From Numida meleagris (taxonomy: Eukaryota > Chordata > Aves > Galliformes > Numididae), in NCBI RefSeq assembly GCF_002078875.1, contig NC_034412.1:6767759-6831758 (forward strand): 64,000 nucleotides of DNA, written 5' to 3'. The notes under the pieces were generated by a model, which made no database searches, was not told the DNA's origin, and worked only from the letters and a program-made list of their open reading frames with translations. Shown in pieces: positions 34,169-49,100 of the stretch. Positions within the stretch are counted from its first letter, which is position 1. Each line of letters starts with the position of its first letter. The position numbers and the translations under genes were made by a program.

Positions 34169-37100
34169 CTGTAGGAAAGAAAAGAAATAAGTAATGTAAT
34201 TTGCTTAATGAATACCGTAGACCTTTAGGAAATACTATTATAGAATTGAGTATATTTTTTAAAATGCACCTCACCAGCCTTTTTGTGTTAGTCTTGTTTG
34301 ATTTTCTTAAAACAAGTGGACGTGACCTGTAGTAGTCCAGACCTTACTCTATTTGTATACTTGTCTTCATTGCTGTATAGATCTCTCTCATCTTAAATGT
34401 CCTAAGCTGACAGTCAGGACCCCTATAGTGTAAACCTTTGGTCCTTAAAGGTTGTATTAAAAGTATTTTTGACAAGATTAACTACTTTAAGGATTTTAAC
34501 TGGAGTTTCCCTTATAAATACAGTCTTCTAGCTTTTCTTTTAGAAAAGCTCTTTAACGTAGGACTTGAGTTTAAGTGTGAGAACAATCCCACAGATTATA
34601 GTAAGATTATTTGCACTTAGAGCTAGAAAAAGTGCTTAAGCAGCTTGTTGAATGAAGGATTTCAGTTTTTAAATTCAGTAGTTCTGTCATGTAGGTTGTA
34701 TGGATATAGACAAAGTATCACTCATTTATTAGTGCATCGTGGAAAAAAAAAATATATATATATGCTGGGATAATCAAACTGTGTTCTGATTTTCTGGCTC
34801 TAGCCAGAAAATGAATTTTCATTTGGTAGATATGATCCCTGACTCGTTTACACATTTTTCTAACTTACCTGTATGCTCCTAAGTTGATGCAGCTTATGCC
34901 TAAATTGTATCTGGACCTAATGAAGCCAGGTTGTATTTCTAAAGCACGTGTGTAGGCCTCAACAGCTTCTTCGCTTCGATCCCCGTTTGCCAAGGTTGCT
35001 CCAAGACGGTTCCATAACGTATAGTCCTGGTGAGAAAATGAATTCTCTACTGTAGGTGTCAATAGGGGGCATAATAGTTCATTTTCAATTGCAAAACAAG
35101 GAGGACTGCGGAAAATAACAATATCATATCCTTTCTTTGTTGATACAGAATGGAAGGTTCTGACTATGATTATAGGCAACTTTAAATTACCAGTGCAGTT
35201 AATCATTATGCAGCTAAAAATTGGACATATATAAATCTGCTTCTAAGTGGGACTGTCTGGTAATTAACACTTCTCTTTCAAGTGTTAAAATTTTAATGGC
35301 CGAAGCAGCATCTCATTAATGTCTGATCAAGAATGGAGGAAGAAAACTGCCCATTAAACTAAATTCTTAAAAATGGAAAAGCATAAAATGTACCTCTGGC
35401 CGAACAGTTAAAGCAGCACTAAATGCATCTATTGCTCTGTTAAATTCTCCATTCAGGTGGAAAAGAACTCCAAGTCCTGTCTGCAAGTCAGGGTCTATCA
35501 TATCACCATTCTGGTGAGCAGCCTCCAGGTATAAATCCTTTACTTCTTCAAGTAATGAGCTAGACAAGGGTGAAAAATAATATGAAATTGAATCTTATAG
35601 TTCTTTGCACAGCTAGAAATTATAATTCTTGCACTCAGTGTTTCAGAAGCAATATACTCAAACTTGAAAATAAGCTGCTTCAGTTCAATCATAGCAGAGA
35701 GATATTTCCAGGTCCTGCTGCAAACTCTTTTCTGGAATACAAAAGTTTACCTATGTAATGAAGTCAAAGTGAAGCTATGAATCCAAGTAAGAAAACGTGA
35801 AGGCTTACTAAAGCTAATGAAATGAGATGGGTTTCTCAGTCCTAAAAAGAGTACTCATTTTTAGAGGCATAAATGACTAGCCAAGACCCCTAAAGAGAGA
35901 TGCCAGAATTTACATCTCCTGTACCTGCTTTAGGCTTCCTAAAACCGCACTGGCAACTCTGGGTGATGAGTCCAAAGTGGAGTAACACTCTTAGCAATTA
36001 AGCTGAACTTGCATATTATATTTTAGCTTATCTCGTCAACCTGAGGCTTGTTAGCGATAAGGGAAAAACATACTGCCTGTCTTCAAAACGATATGCGGTG
36101 AGATAGCCCTTGTGTTTTGGTTCTATAAATGGTGTTTATGCCTTTAATGAATTTATTATGAATCTCAAACTTCAGAGAGATTAATTTATTGGCCTCATGA
36201 AAACATGATGAAGGGCTGCCAACTCATGATTTCTTTTGTAATTTAAAATGGTTGCCAGCTCCCATTACAGTATGCTGTAGGGCTAAAGACAGATGACATG
36301 ACTATATGGTCTCTTTGTTTAAAACCAGAGTGAGTTTTGAACAAGCAGATGTTACCTCCCAAATATATTCAGTGAACTGAAGCCATGTCCCATGGAAAAA
36401 TGTCTGACAATCCTGGATTTTAGTCGCTTGGTTGGGATATAGGAAATTTGATGAACAGTGGGAAGAACACACACATGTAGAGTGATACCAGCCTGGTATG
36501 AATTTGGAAGCAGTAGAATGAGGATGTGGGAATAAAGAGCCTGCAGGCAGGGTATATAGGATTAGCAGAAAGTTATGGGACTTAAAGCAAAGCATGTATT
36601 TTGATTGCAATTTATGTTAACTTCCACAGATGGAATGACATAGTCCTCAGTCCCTAAACAGAATGTACTGTTTGCTTCCTACCCATGCCTCTACAAGCAT
36701 TTATTTTCTGAGTTTCCATCACAGGGAATGGGCTGGACTTCTACGCATTAAGGGCACAGCATGAACCATCATTTGCAGTGGTCATTACATTTCAGCCATC
36801 AGGATTTAACTGCATTTACCTTTCATCTGATGTCTTAGACATTCTCCTGTTAAGTGCTGGGGACCCTTTTTTGCTTTTCGCTATGTACTTGTATTTTGGA
36901 TTTTGCTTTATCCAGTTTCTTAGAGCTTGGTAGGCTTCCTGTTGATGGCCTGTGTTAGTATAACTTACAGCTAGTGCCATCAGAGCTTTTAGGTTATTTG
37001 GCTGCAGTTCCAAGCACCTAGGCAGAAAATAAAAATATGTTGAGATTTTTTTCTTTATATATAAATAAGTCACTTAAGTAAGATCTATCCAACAATATTT

Positions 37101-40100
37101 TCAAAGAAGGGACTTTGTCTTACTGTTACGTGATAAGCACGTTATGCATTTGTACACAAACATGCACATAGGTGATGTTCTCATCCTTTCGGTTATGAAT
37201 AAGTTGAGTGGGTAGATTCATTTTATATTTTCTGTCTACTAAACAAAAAGCTTATTGTAAATTCCAGAAAACAGTTTAATATGATTTTCAGCTCTGCAAA
37301 AAAGTGTTTTGAAGACAAAAATCACTTTCTTATGAATCATCTCATGAATACTAAATTCTCAGTGATTCTTTGATAACGCTAGAGCCGGTCAACTGGAGTA
37401 GTTTTTCTACAGCTGAATGTGATCAACTGAAAACAAAATCTGGTCTGTTTTTTGAATGTCACTGTTCTTATTTTAACACTGGGGGAATAGGCATGTCCTA
37501 CATCAGGCAACCCTTCGGTTTTCTGTTGAGGTGAAATAGAAAGTTATGTATAAATGAGATAAAGTACGCCTAGATGATATCTCAATGGTTAATGCTGCTA
37601 ATGCAATTTAATTCTGAGAGGATACTTTTTTCAAGTGGAAACATGAAAGCCTGCAAGAGAAAGTCGTAATAATCCTGATATTTTGGAACTGGCTTCTTAC
37701 ATACAAGCGTAAGATGATCTTTCTATCAACCATAGATAGTCTCACATTAGTATTCAGCAGCTGGAAAGGGTGTTCATTCTAATTAAAAAACCTCTTCATT
37801 AAAAGACAGACAACAGAAAATATGCCAAGTGGCTAGAATATTAAAAAGGCACTATATTGCATTATGCCTAACTGGTGTTTATCACGCCATGTAACTTTTC
37901 TTCAGTGCAACTAATTACATTATTAGATTAAATACTGTACTTATAAAATAGAAAGTCTAATGAACCCTCTGTAGTCACTGGGAAGATTTCTACACCTGTG
38001 TCAGTGCTTTACTTAGTTAAATAAATGTTTCAAGTTACAAGTTTGAGGTTAAATATACCTAGGTCTCCGTTACCTAATACTCATTAGGCCCCTTATTTAG
38101 CAATTATCTTTATCTACCTTTGGAGGGCGACAATGGCTGCTTGCTCGTTTTCATTCTCTGCCTGTGTTATGCCCAGGAACTGCCAGGCCTGCAAAAATAA
38201 TCATCATCTTATTTTGTTGTATATGCCCAAGCACAAACAGAGTTACAACAAATATCATTTTCCAGCAGAGAGAAGAATAAAGATAGATCTGTTCAGCACT
38301 AATTACGGATTTTTCTACGGTGAACAGACTAATGGTACAAATCAATGCAGTTCTGAATACCTTTGAGCATGATAATATTTGTAATCAATCAATGCAAAGG
38401 TATTTTGTCAGTGCATAAACACATGCTGGTTTCTCATATGTGAGTTACTGTACATTTTAAATGTTGCTAGACTATTACAGAGAACACTGAACAACAACAA
38501 TTAAGTTAGGTATGTCTAAGGGATTCTAGAGGGTCTAGGAATTATCTCTGCTTTTCAAAACACTGCTGCTTATTTTACTGTAGCAGTAGATTCAAAGAGA
38601 TCTATATACTTACATTGTAAATATTTTTCAGGTTTTATTAATATTGTGGAAAATGATATAATTTAAAAAAATCTGTCAGAATTCCTGTTAAATCAATTTT
38701 TTTTCTTTTTAATGGCAGCGTTTAATAGGTTGAAAACATCAGGAAAAGAAATGCAAAGTTTCAGATATTGTCTCTCTTCAGTGCTTTTAAATGACAACTT
38801 GGAAATTCTATAATTTCAAAAATAGGTTCTCATTGTATGAAGAGTTCACCTTTATCTATTTCAAGGCAAATGTTCTTCCAGAACCACCGTAACTGTTCAG
38901 GCTGTTTCAGTCAGTCATGACTAGCAAAGCTTTAGGTCATGAAACCATTCCATCTTTGTATGCTAAAGGGAGTGCCCTTTCCTTTGTCAACAGAAGGCAC
39001 AAGAGTGAATACCTCTGCATCATTGGGCTCTTGTAGTATAGCAGCCTCCAGGTACAGGATTGTAACGGGCAGGTCACCTTCTTTCATTTTTTTCAGTCCT
39101 TCCTCAAAAGCACCTGGCCAGTCTTTGAAAGGATTTTCTGTATGGAAATAATATCCCTGGAGAAGAGAATGAGGAGACCCAAGCTGAGCACTGTAGTAAG
39201 GGATAACAACTACAAAATTAAATGATTCAGTATATTCCAACAGGGTGTAAACATTTTTTCTATGAAAAAAAAAGAATGAGCTACCCTGTGAAATTTAAAT
39301 TACGAAAATTGTTAAAACAAACATCACTGGGACATTTATATTTGTGCTTTCTGTATATTTACTTGATCTCTGAAGTTATACTTAACGATTCTCATGTTGG
39401 ATGTCAAAGATAACAGCAACAGTTCATGTTGCAGTAGCAGCAGAATTGAACCTAACATGAGCCCACCACATCCAATTTATGGTAAAGAGCATAAAAAACA
39501 CATACCAAAAGGCTGACTCCCTGCAGTGCCTGTAACCTCACCTCTGTTCGTTAATATCCTGGAATCTTCAATTAATGTTCAAGATAAAGAATAATGTTTC
39601 AGGTGCCTGAGTTGAATTTAGGTGTTTTTTGGTGGTTTGTTGTTGTTTTTTTTTTAGATTTTGCTTTTTTCTCTTTGTGCTACTGCAGTGTATAGAGTGT
39701 ATGCTACATAATATATATATATAGTATGCAGCTACATAATATATGTCACATTAAAACGCACAAGGAAGGGAATGAAGAAGAGTGTTTGAGTGTGCCTGCC
39801 TGGATTTCTTAGTATTTGGTGCTCTTCCTTAAGCTCCTATCTTTGAAAGTATCCAGAATCCAGCAGTTTGCTTTGCGGTCCATTTGGCTGAATTCACACA
39901 CTGTGCATGTCTAAATGTATTCTCACTACGGTACTCTCTCAAATCTTACCCTGCTCAGAGCCAATTTAAAGAGGATGAGTTACTTTGGATAAAATTAGCT
40001 TCCATATCCCAGAAGAGTTTTCTTGGGCTCCCATGAACAGCTGAAGCTCATCTAAAAATTTCATGGGAAGGATGCGCTGTTTGAAAATAACTTTGTGTTG

Positions 40101-43100
40101 TTACCTTCTCTATGGTAGAGATGGTGACTTGCCCTGGTGCTTCCTGGTTCTCTGAAATCCAGTTCCTGCGAGCCATTTCTTCCCATTCTGCCTGCATTTT
40201 ATCCCAAAACTCTGTGTCTGACTAGAAGAAAAACAGAAAAAATGAATAACAAAATCCTAAAATAAAATTGAAAGCTTTTATTATGCTTATTTTTTTTAAC
40301 AAGTGGCAATTTTGCTGAGCAGTATTCATTCTATTAATAATCATGCTGACTGAAATACTGCAGTACAAATATGGAATTCCATATAATTAAATTTCATCTC
40401 CTATATTGAAATGTATTTCTTAACAGAAAACTCTTTATCTCAGAGGCAGCATATGTTCTGTTCGAAGCAGGATTTGCAGCAGTTTACGCTACAGCTTGTT
40501 GATGCAAACAGTAAATTGTTACTTAAAATTTGAAGGAAATGAATGCTGCTAGTCCCCATCCAAAAAGAAAAACAAACCCTAAGCATACATGCTGAAGAAT
40601 AACAATAGATAAAAGTTTCTTTAAAAAAAAAAAACACAACAAAAACAAGCGTCCTACTCTGATGGATTCATCGTCATTTTTACTATGTAAAAGAGTAATG
40701 ACAAAGCTTAGAGTGTTTGCACAAGATATTTAATACAAACGGGGTCTTCTGACATAGTGGGGAAATCCTGATATTCATCGCATCATAGAATGGTTCGGTT
40801 TTGAAGGGACCTTTAAAGTCATCTAGTTCCAACCCCCCCAGCTATAGGCAGGGACACCTCCTTCTAAAACAGGTTGCTCAGCCTGGCCTTGAATGCTTCC
40901 AGGTTGGGGGCATCCTCAGCCTCACTGGGCAACCTGTTCCAGTGTCTCACCACCCTCACAGCAGAGAATTTCTTCCTAACAGCTAGTTTTTCAGCCTCCA
41001 CACCTTAGTCACAAGCCCCGAAAAGCAGTGCCATAGCAGAATACGCGCTCAGCACTGCGGGCCTTTGCAAAGTTTCCCGGTTCCTTCAGGGCATGGCCAG
41101 GACTTCAGTGAAGTGACACTACCGAGAGTGCAGTTTCTCAGTTTATTTATGTCAGAGAGACTTAATAATTCTGTTGAGGTATAGACAGAACTATTTGAGG
41201 GCAATGTACAAATTTATTTAGAGGTGTTAGAAACTTGTCCAGATAGTTTTGTCTGAATCTCTATTGAAAGATTGATCGCTCTTTGTTACTGTGCCAGGCA
41301 TGATTTGCAAAATCTTAATCTGTGAATGCATGACTTGCCACAACCCTACTCCTTAGGCACTTAGAAAAAGGAAAACACAGACTGTTAACAGATCTAGAAT
41401 GAGTCAGGAGTCAGAATATTTGAGACTGGATACGAAGGGTAGGACCCATAGTCACTATCAATAGGTCCAATTGCTATAAATCACAATGCTGTTTACAACG
41501 GCAATGTACGTTCCCTCTCTACAAATCTAACAGGCATTTCCTTTTGGCTCTTGCTGTATCACCTGCCTCGAATATCCAGCACTTCCTTTCATGAGGCTCA
41601 GACTTGTATGAATTATGCAATTAGCAGATCTGTGAAGATACCTGTTATGTTACTCTGCGGACTAGGAAACGAGTGTGAATCATTCATGCCCAAAGAGAAA
41701 ATTACATTCTTTTTAATAGAAGCAAACAGAAGATGAGAACTCTGTTACACAACAGCTTCTGAGGTTTCAAAATTTGCTTTCATTCCATATTCGAAGGAAA
41801 TATAGTGATTTAAATAGTTGTGAGATTGCGCTGAAATGTCCATTTAGGAACTGAAAAGGCTGGGATAATGATTCAGATTGCTCCCTCTTTTATCAACTAT
41901 GAGCAGAGGCACTTGAATCACTTAAGCTATCCTGTTCAACAAATGTCTCTGTGAACTATTTTGCATTCAGTACAAATCTGCACTGCATTGAAGAAGAAAA
42001 TTACTTGACCGTGTTTTTACCAGAGGTAATTTTGAGATTCAGGATGAGGTAAGGCAGTGGAAATTTCCCTTTCCTGCAGATTAATATTAATGTAACTACT
42101 GAACAGTAATTATTAATGCCTTCAAAAACAGATTAAGTTATAGAACTAATGATATGTATGTATATATGAAGTTTATAATGTTCTTTTTTATTGTATTTTT
42201 CCCGCAAATATCACTTTTACAACCCACTGACTTGGAAACATAAATCATATTTCTTCGGCATATATAAAACCACTTTTAAGTGTTTTAAGCAAGAATGTAA
42301 CTGTTTTTAGGTCTTAAATTCAATTTCTGTTGCTCAATTACATATTTATAGCTCACCCAGAAGTTTACTGTGTGTGTACTGCACTTAAAAAGCCAATGGA
42401 AAACTGCTACTCATAACAGCTGAAATAGACGTAGGTTTTTAATAAGGAGTGTGTAATATTTATGGCCCTCTTCCTCAGGGACATTGAACTGTTTCGATAT
42501 TGAAATTGTTGTTTGCCATGGCAATGTTATGGCATTTTATCAGGTGCCAAGGATTGAGCATGTTCCAGTTGCTCCTGAATTACTATGCATTCAAGTGTCT
42601 GTGCTCAATGTTTATCTATAATGAATCAAAAGAGAAGAGTTATGCTATCAGGTCACTTATCTCATCCTGTTCCACTTGGACATGGGTCAGGACCCACCTG
42701 GTATATTGCAGCTATAACTAGGGATTTGCATGGTTGGGCATAATGGGCACTTCCTTTGTGCATAGCAGGCCTGTGAGCACCATTCCGTTTTAGGGCTCCT
42801 GCACCAGCTGCAGCTTCCTAAGGACATCCAGCACTTGGGTTTCTGAAGCACGTAAGGCAAAGAGGCGTGGAGCAACTGGAACATACTCAATCTTGGCACC
42901 TGATAAAATGCCATAATATTGCCATGGCAAACAACAATTTCAATATCAGAGCAGTTCAGTGTCCCTGAGGAAGAGGGCCATAAACATTACACAGTCCTTA
43001 TTAAAGACCTAAGTCTATTTCAGCTGTTATGAGTAGCAGTTTTCCATTGACTTCAGTGGCAGGTGGGTTAAATTAATATTGAGTGCTTCTGAAAATCTGG

Positions 43101-46100
43101 ATATGGCTCAAGACTCCTAGATCTAATTTTAACTCCATTTGCTATGTGGCTAGTGCCCTTTTTTCATTTCAGTGTTTTTCCTACCTTAATGTTGGCAAAT
43201 TACTTTGATCGCACCAAAAGTTTTGAGAGCAGTTGAACATTTTTAACACGTTCTCAGATAGACAGTAGCATTTGAGTGAAATGGCATGAAACATTTTTCC
43301 TAGCTGTCATCTTTTTCCTTCCATGCAGAATATTTTGCATTTTGTCAAAGAGGCTATTTTTACTCTTGGTATTTAAAAATATGCTGAAGCAGTTAAACAA
43401 ATGAGAGGCAAAATATTCCCAGGCTGTACTTCCTATGATACAGTGGCGGGGAGGAATACTAATGGCTACTTCATGAACTTCCATGTTTTCATCTTTTTTT
43501 GTTAGAACTTCTCCTTTCCCATACTGCCAAAACTCAATTTGCAATGTTCCTTCTTGACCAATGCATAAAAAACAAAGGTTTTGTGATTGTTCTTCCTTTG
43601 AATTATTGCATTGATATACTCTTCAATGTGAATGACACACTGTGTTAAATTTGTGCACGTACTAATTATTGCTAATTACTGTTGTCACATAGTTAAACTG
43701 TAATATGTCCTGATGCTTCATAACAGTATATTATGCAGCAAGGTCTCGTGTTACATTGGGTTGTAAATAAAATGCTACTGAGAAGAACAGATTTAACATT
43801 TCCTTTGCATAACCTCACAAAGCTGTGTCATCTGCAGTTTCATCTCTACACTGGAGAAATGTGGCATAACAAAATATCAAAATTGTTTTTTTCCACATCT
43901 GAAACATTTCTCTGTTGGAAGTTTTTTCACTTCCTTGGTTTCATGTATTTTAATTCCAACTCATTTCTAATAGGATGGTGCAGAATAAATGTAATACATA
44001 TATAAATATAATATTTAAATAAATACAATTATTATATAAATAAATATAGAGAGGATCCGAATTCCCATACTGGCTTTTTTTTTTTAAATTCAAAAATACT
44101 GATTGTTGGTAATACACAGCTAATTACTAGAAAGATTATTTTCAATCGTACTTGGTATGGCACTTAGAAATAATAACATTAGGCTACTTCTGCTTCCCTC
44201 AAGTGTGTAGCAAAGGAACGTGGCAGAATTCAAATCCAGTTTCCAGAATGACAGGAAAGGTAGCCGAGTCTAAATGGACCTGATCAGCTCAAGGGAATTT
44301 AGACCCTCTCTAGTAAAAAAAAAAACTAATTTACTTACATCTTTATTCTTTAAAGAATCCCCACTGACATAGATATCTTTAAATGTACTTAAGAAGGAAT
44401 TGCCTTACAGATTTTCATTAGTCTCAAAATTTGACATCTTAAAGCCATTCCCAAAGCTCTAAAGTGAAAATTGGGTGGAGGATAAAGTTTGGTGTCTTCA
44501 TTTACTGAATTGTTAATTAATTCTTTTTGAAGCAAACCACAAGGAACCTGAGATTTATTTCCTTTTCTGGATCCATTTTCTGGCTAGTCTTACCACTTGG
44601 AGCTTTCCCAGTTGAAGAGTATTACAGAAAAATCCAAAGCCTAAAAGAGGAATTTCTGAACAGCATGTCCATTCTCTTCTTGAGTAAGCACTAATCTTTC
44701 TGAGATGGTCTGCAATTTAGTTCAATCACCTTAGATTTCTTACCGCTTCATTTTTGCTACTATGAAAATTCAACTCTTTTCATATGCAAATGAAAATAAC
44801 TATAAGGTCTTGAAGAATCTTCTCCTTTTTATTTTAACTACCTGGTCCAAGTTTCTTTTTTAAGCATAAAGAATTGCTTAGACTGCCAATTACATAGTTT
44901 GAGAAACATTTAATTAGGTTATTTTAAATAGCTGCTTTCTAGACAACGTTAAAGCATTTTAATAATTTTTGGTGCCTTAGAATAACCTTTTAATGTGCAA
45001 GTTTTTTATACAATACGTTCTCCTCCTTATTTTACTCTATAAAGTATTCAGTAATGTTTTATAATCTTTTATTAGCCTCAAAACACTTCTTTTTTTTTCT
45101 GCACAGTGTCTGGAGTCCAGCATTACACATGGTTTCTGGCAATTCGAAGAGTACTGACACCGTTTGCTTAACAACTGACTGCAATGCAGAGGTGTTAATC
45201 ACCCATTCCCTGTGTCTCAATCACAGATTACAGCACATGTCCCATCTTAAAGATCACACTGCAGCGTAATTAGAAAAAACTGGAAAATTTTAAGCAGTGG
45301 TAATCTGAAAGCAAGTGTCTCCTTTCCTGCCAGGAACAAATGTGTATGATGGTCAACGTTCAGCGTATACCTTAAATGTATAGTTTATAAAGCAGCTAAC
45401 TTACTGTGTCCCTTTGAACTTTGTAAATGGAGACAATTTTTTATGTGCATTGAGAACTTATGGTACGATCTTTCTGAATACCTGCACCTTTTCAAACTAA
45501 ATTTATTTATCAGGAAAAGGGAATGCTCAGTACTTACATTCTGTCACTAATGATAACAATGCATTGGTTACTTCTGTGTGTGCAGTTACTCTCCCATTAC
45601 AGGAAGCAATCATTCTCTTTATCAGTGATGCTGAATTGGAATTTCAGTGTGAAGAGTTGGTTTGCGTCTGAGTGACTGCACACATTCAGTTGCTGGGGAA
45701 AAAAATATTTTTCACTCTTAAACCTTCAGATTGGAAGTGCTTACATTTATGGGGAATTTTCTTGACCCACTTGCTCTAGTGAAACGAAATCAGTTCTGAA
45801 AAGTTCATTCTCACTCATCTGCGTTTATAACTAATTTTTTACATTTTGCTAAGAGAGAAACTGATATCTTAAATGGGTAACTCCAGAAAATGTATCTTTT
45901 CTCTGCTTTCAAAAGTATAGTACAAACTTTCTCTTCTACTTGTGGTGCAAAATGAATATGAAATCTGTAGAACATTAGCTGAAAATGAAAAGAATAAATG
46001 AAGTAATACCTCCACAGCTGCCTTCGCTCTTTCAAATTCCTCTTCCAGTGAGTGATTTCTTGAGAGAAGAGGTGCTCCCCAACGCTGCTCCTTAGTTGAT

Positions 46101-49100
46101 CGCACCTAAAAAATAAGAGAATCAGAATGGGATGATATACTCTCTGCCAAATTTCTGAGTTATTTCCTTAACTGCCTGGAGACCAAAATGTCCTTTTTCT
46201 TGGGCAAAACTAGTTGTGCCCTTGCAAGAATTCTCTTACATTGTAGAGAGATCATTCCTCATTGGAAGCAGAGTAACTTGTCTTTCTTAGAGTTTTCTTA
46301 CTCCTCAGGATGTGTTAAAGGCAAAAGTAAGCCAAGAAAAGACAACAAAAGAGCTGGGCAAATAGGGGAATAGATGGCACTTTTGTTAAGACTTTTACCC
46401 TAATTGTTCCTACTCCTGTATTGTGAGTGTGGCACTTGCACTCCACTCTCAATGGAGAGCCAGGTCTGCTATGCCTTTAACTGGAGGGATAAATCCAATT
46501 TACAATCAGTAGCATTCTAATCTGCACCTTAATATCTGTCAATCCCATTGGAAGTACATAACCATTTTCCCCCTATTTCTTTTTAAAAACATTTTATTCA
46601 TGCTTTTTGCTTAAAAGGCACAGTACAAAAACAAGCAGTATTCAGTGAAGACTTAGAAAACAACGAAGAGGCTTAGTCTTGCTGAAGAGAGCTCTGACTG
46701 CTAGTCTCTTCCCTTGTATTTGTTAGAGGTTGCACATATTAGCCATTTGCCTGACCCTGATCCTAATTGCATTAATTTACATGATGATCTTTCTGATGAC
46801 TGTACTTATAATATTTATTTGCAATAAGCCACGTTGCTGAAAAAAATTAATTTTGCTCATTTCAGACACACTGCGCTGTATCTGCAAGTGTTGGAATGTG
46901 TGTTGCTGGAATGAAACTTGCAATACATTCCTTTATGTTCTTATGTTGTGCAATGCATGGTCAAACACCTATGTCTATCTGTGTATACTCATGCCTTTTT
47001 AACTAAAAAGAACTGACTAACTCATACCTGTGTTATCCTAGCCCTGAAATTTCTGTTTTGTTCTTGTACACAAAACAGTTACTTTAGCAATTAATAATTC
47101 TTCTTCTTTGGACAGAAGATGTAATTGTTTCAAATTGTTTGTTTCTATATCATGCGTCAGCATTTGTCGCTTAAACTTCCATAAAATGAAAGTGATGTTC
47201 TACAGAGAGTAAGTGGAGGTTGTCTGGATTGCATGTCTTTGAGGAAGGTGCTTGGATTTAATTTAAAGTTATCAGGAGACCTTAATCTTATCGCTGTTTG
47301 GAAATTTAATTGACCTCCTTGTTTCTCTTAATCCTTTTAATTTCAGTTTACAGCTATTTCTTCTTATCCTTTCTCCAGTAGTTTAAAGCATTTTTAGTAC
47401 TCCTTATTTCCTCCGTGGAAAGATACCCATTGCTTTAATTAGGATCTAACTGTCTTTTAAAAGGTATAAGGAGATTAAGATCTTAGCTCATTGCGAGGTA
47501 TTTTTTCAGATATCAACCTTTTTTGGTTTCTTTTACTTTCCCTCTTTAACTGATTATAGCTTTAACGTATAGCCATACAGATAGCAGAAGTGAAACACTG
47601 TACTCCAATACCTGTCTTGCTGTTTCTTTTTAAAGAGAGCAAAAGATCTCCTGTCTCCCAGAAATTACGCCTGTTTCTCTATGCTTTTCTTGTCACCATA
47701 CTGCACAAGGAGCACTCATTGACATCCTCAAACACTGAGGCAGATGCTCTTCAGAATTGCCTTCCTGCGTAGTGTTGTAAATAGAGCCTGCGTTGTCACT
47801 CAGAAACGTGATTTTTCAAGTGATTGTGTTGGAATACTTAGTTATACAGGTATCTTGGTCATCAGCTCATTTTCATGACTGCCTTGCTTATATTTTCTCC
47901 ATTCCACTCTTGCATTATTTACAAATTTCACCAGTGGCTTGTGTATTTATTTTCTGATCAATAATATTGAAGAACATGATTTCTCTTTGCAATCACCAAA
48001 GAACTCTGCCATATGATTACAGTTCCTAGTAAATAACTACTGTTCTTGAGAACCTAAATTTAGTCAGTTTTAATCTGTTTAACAGCTGCTAATTTTTTAA
48101 TCAGAATATGGTGTGCTGAGTTAAACATCTTGTTGAGTATCACACAGCATTTATCAACCCAACCTGTAATCTGATCAAAGAATGAAATCTGATTTTGACA
48201 CAAAATTATGTTGATAGACATTAATTATGTTCCTAGCCTTTTCATTATTTACGAGTTGACTCTTGCAAGATGTTTGACTGCATCAGCTTTTGAATCTTTT
48301 CTTTCCAGTGACTGTAATTTCCTTAGATCAAAGACAATACGATAAATCGTGATGCTTAGACTGAGTAGTACCGTAGAAGGGGAGAGTGAGCTTGTTAAGG
48401 CAGTAGAGAGGTGAGGGGAAGAGGATAAAAAAGAACCACAGAAGCTCCTTTCTCTGCTACATGTCATAGCATACACATTCTCCCTGCATAATCCTCACAG
48501 GATACACCTTCTCCTCCATTAAATGCACATCTGCTCTCAGTCAGAGGGGAAAGAAAAAGTAAATAGAAAAACCCACGTAAGCTGCATTTGCATATAGACA
48601 ATGCAGAGTCATATTCTGAGTTGTGATAATCCAGAAATGAAAAAACCCACATGTAGCAAGCATGCTCCCTTTCACTAGTGCAGGAGAAGAGGGGATGGAA
48701 ATGGAGTGCCAGCACTGGAGAACTTCACATCTCCAGCTGGTGATGGACTAGGACTCTGCAGCCACATCCCTGAGGGTAGCCCAAGGTGTATTATGGGTCA
48801 AGGTGGAATGGGTATGTCTGAGGCATGGACAGTCTGCATACACTGTGGTTTGATATGCTCACCCCTCTACAGTGGAGGTGCTGTAGTTGATCACTGGCTG
48901 CTGTCTTCAGGGACAAAATCTTCCATTCCAGTACATTTGTGCACACTTTCCTGCGCTTGTAGTCTGCTTATGTGCTGTTGGACCTTAACTGTTGGTGAAA
49001 GGCTTAAATTATAGTCTTAACTTTTGAGCAGGTCTTCAAATAATGAGCTAAATCTGTCCCTTGTAACTTCATTTCATTAGAGTAACTGGCGCATCCAAAA

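Larger units (their letters stand above)
40222..46009 (-). other. PEX5L intron between the two HCN-core exons
   Basis: A 5.8-kb intron. It contains a CR1 fragment (40779-41012), a long inverted repeat (42394-43049), and very AT-rich sequence at about 43990-44050. Otherwise unrecognised. Confidence 0.8.

Noticed and set aside
34865..35206. The extended frame upstream of the 35026 acceptor, as a longer PEX5L exon
   Set aside because: A good acceptor at 35026 joins in phase to RPE-DY as in the family; the extension has no conserved residues.
48706..49014. A plus-strand 102-codon frame
   Set aside because: Antisense in a PEX5L intron, Cys/Ser/Leu-rich, without family features.
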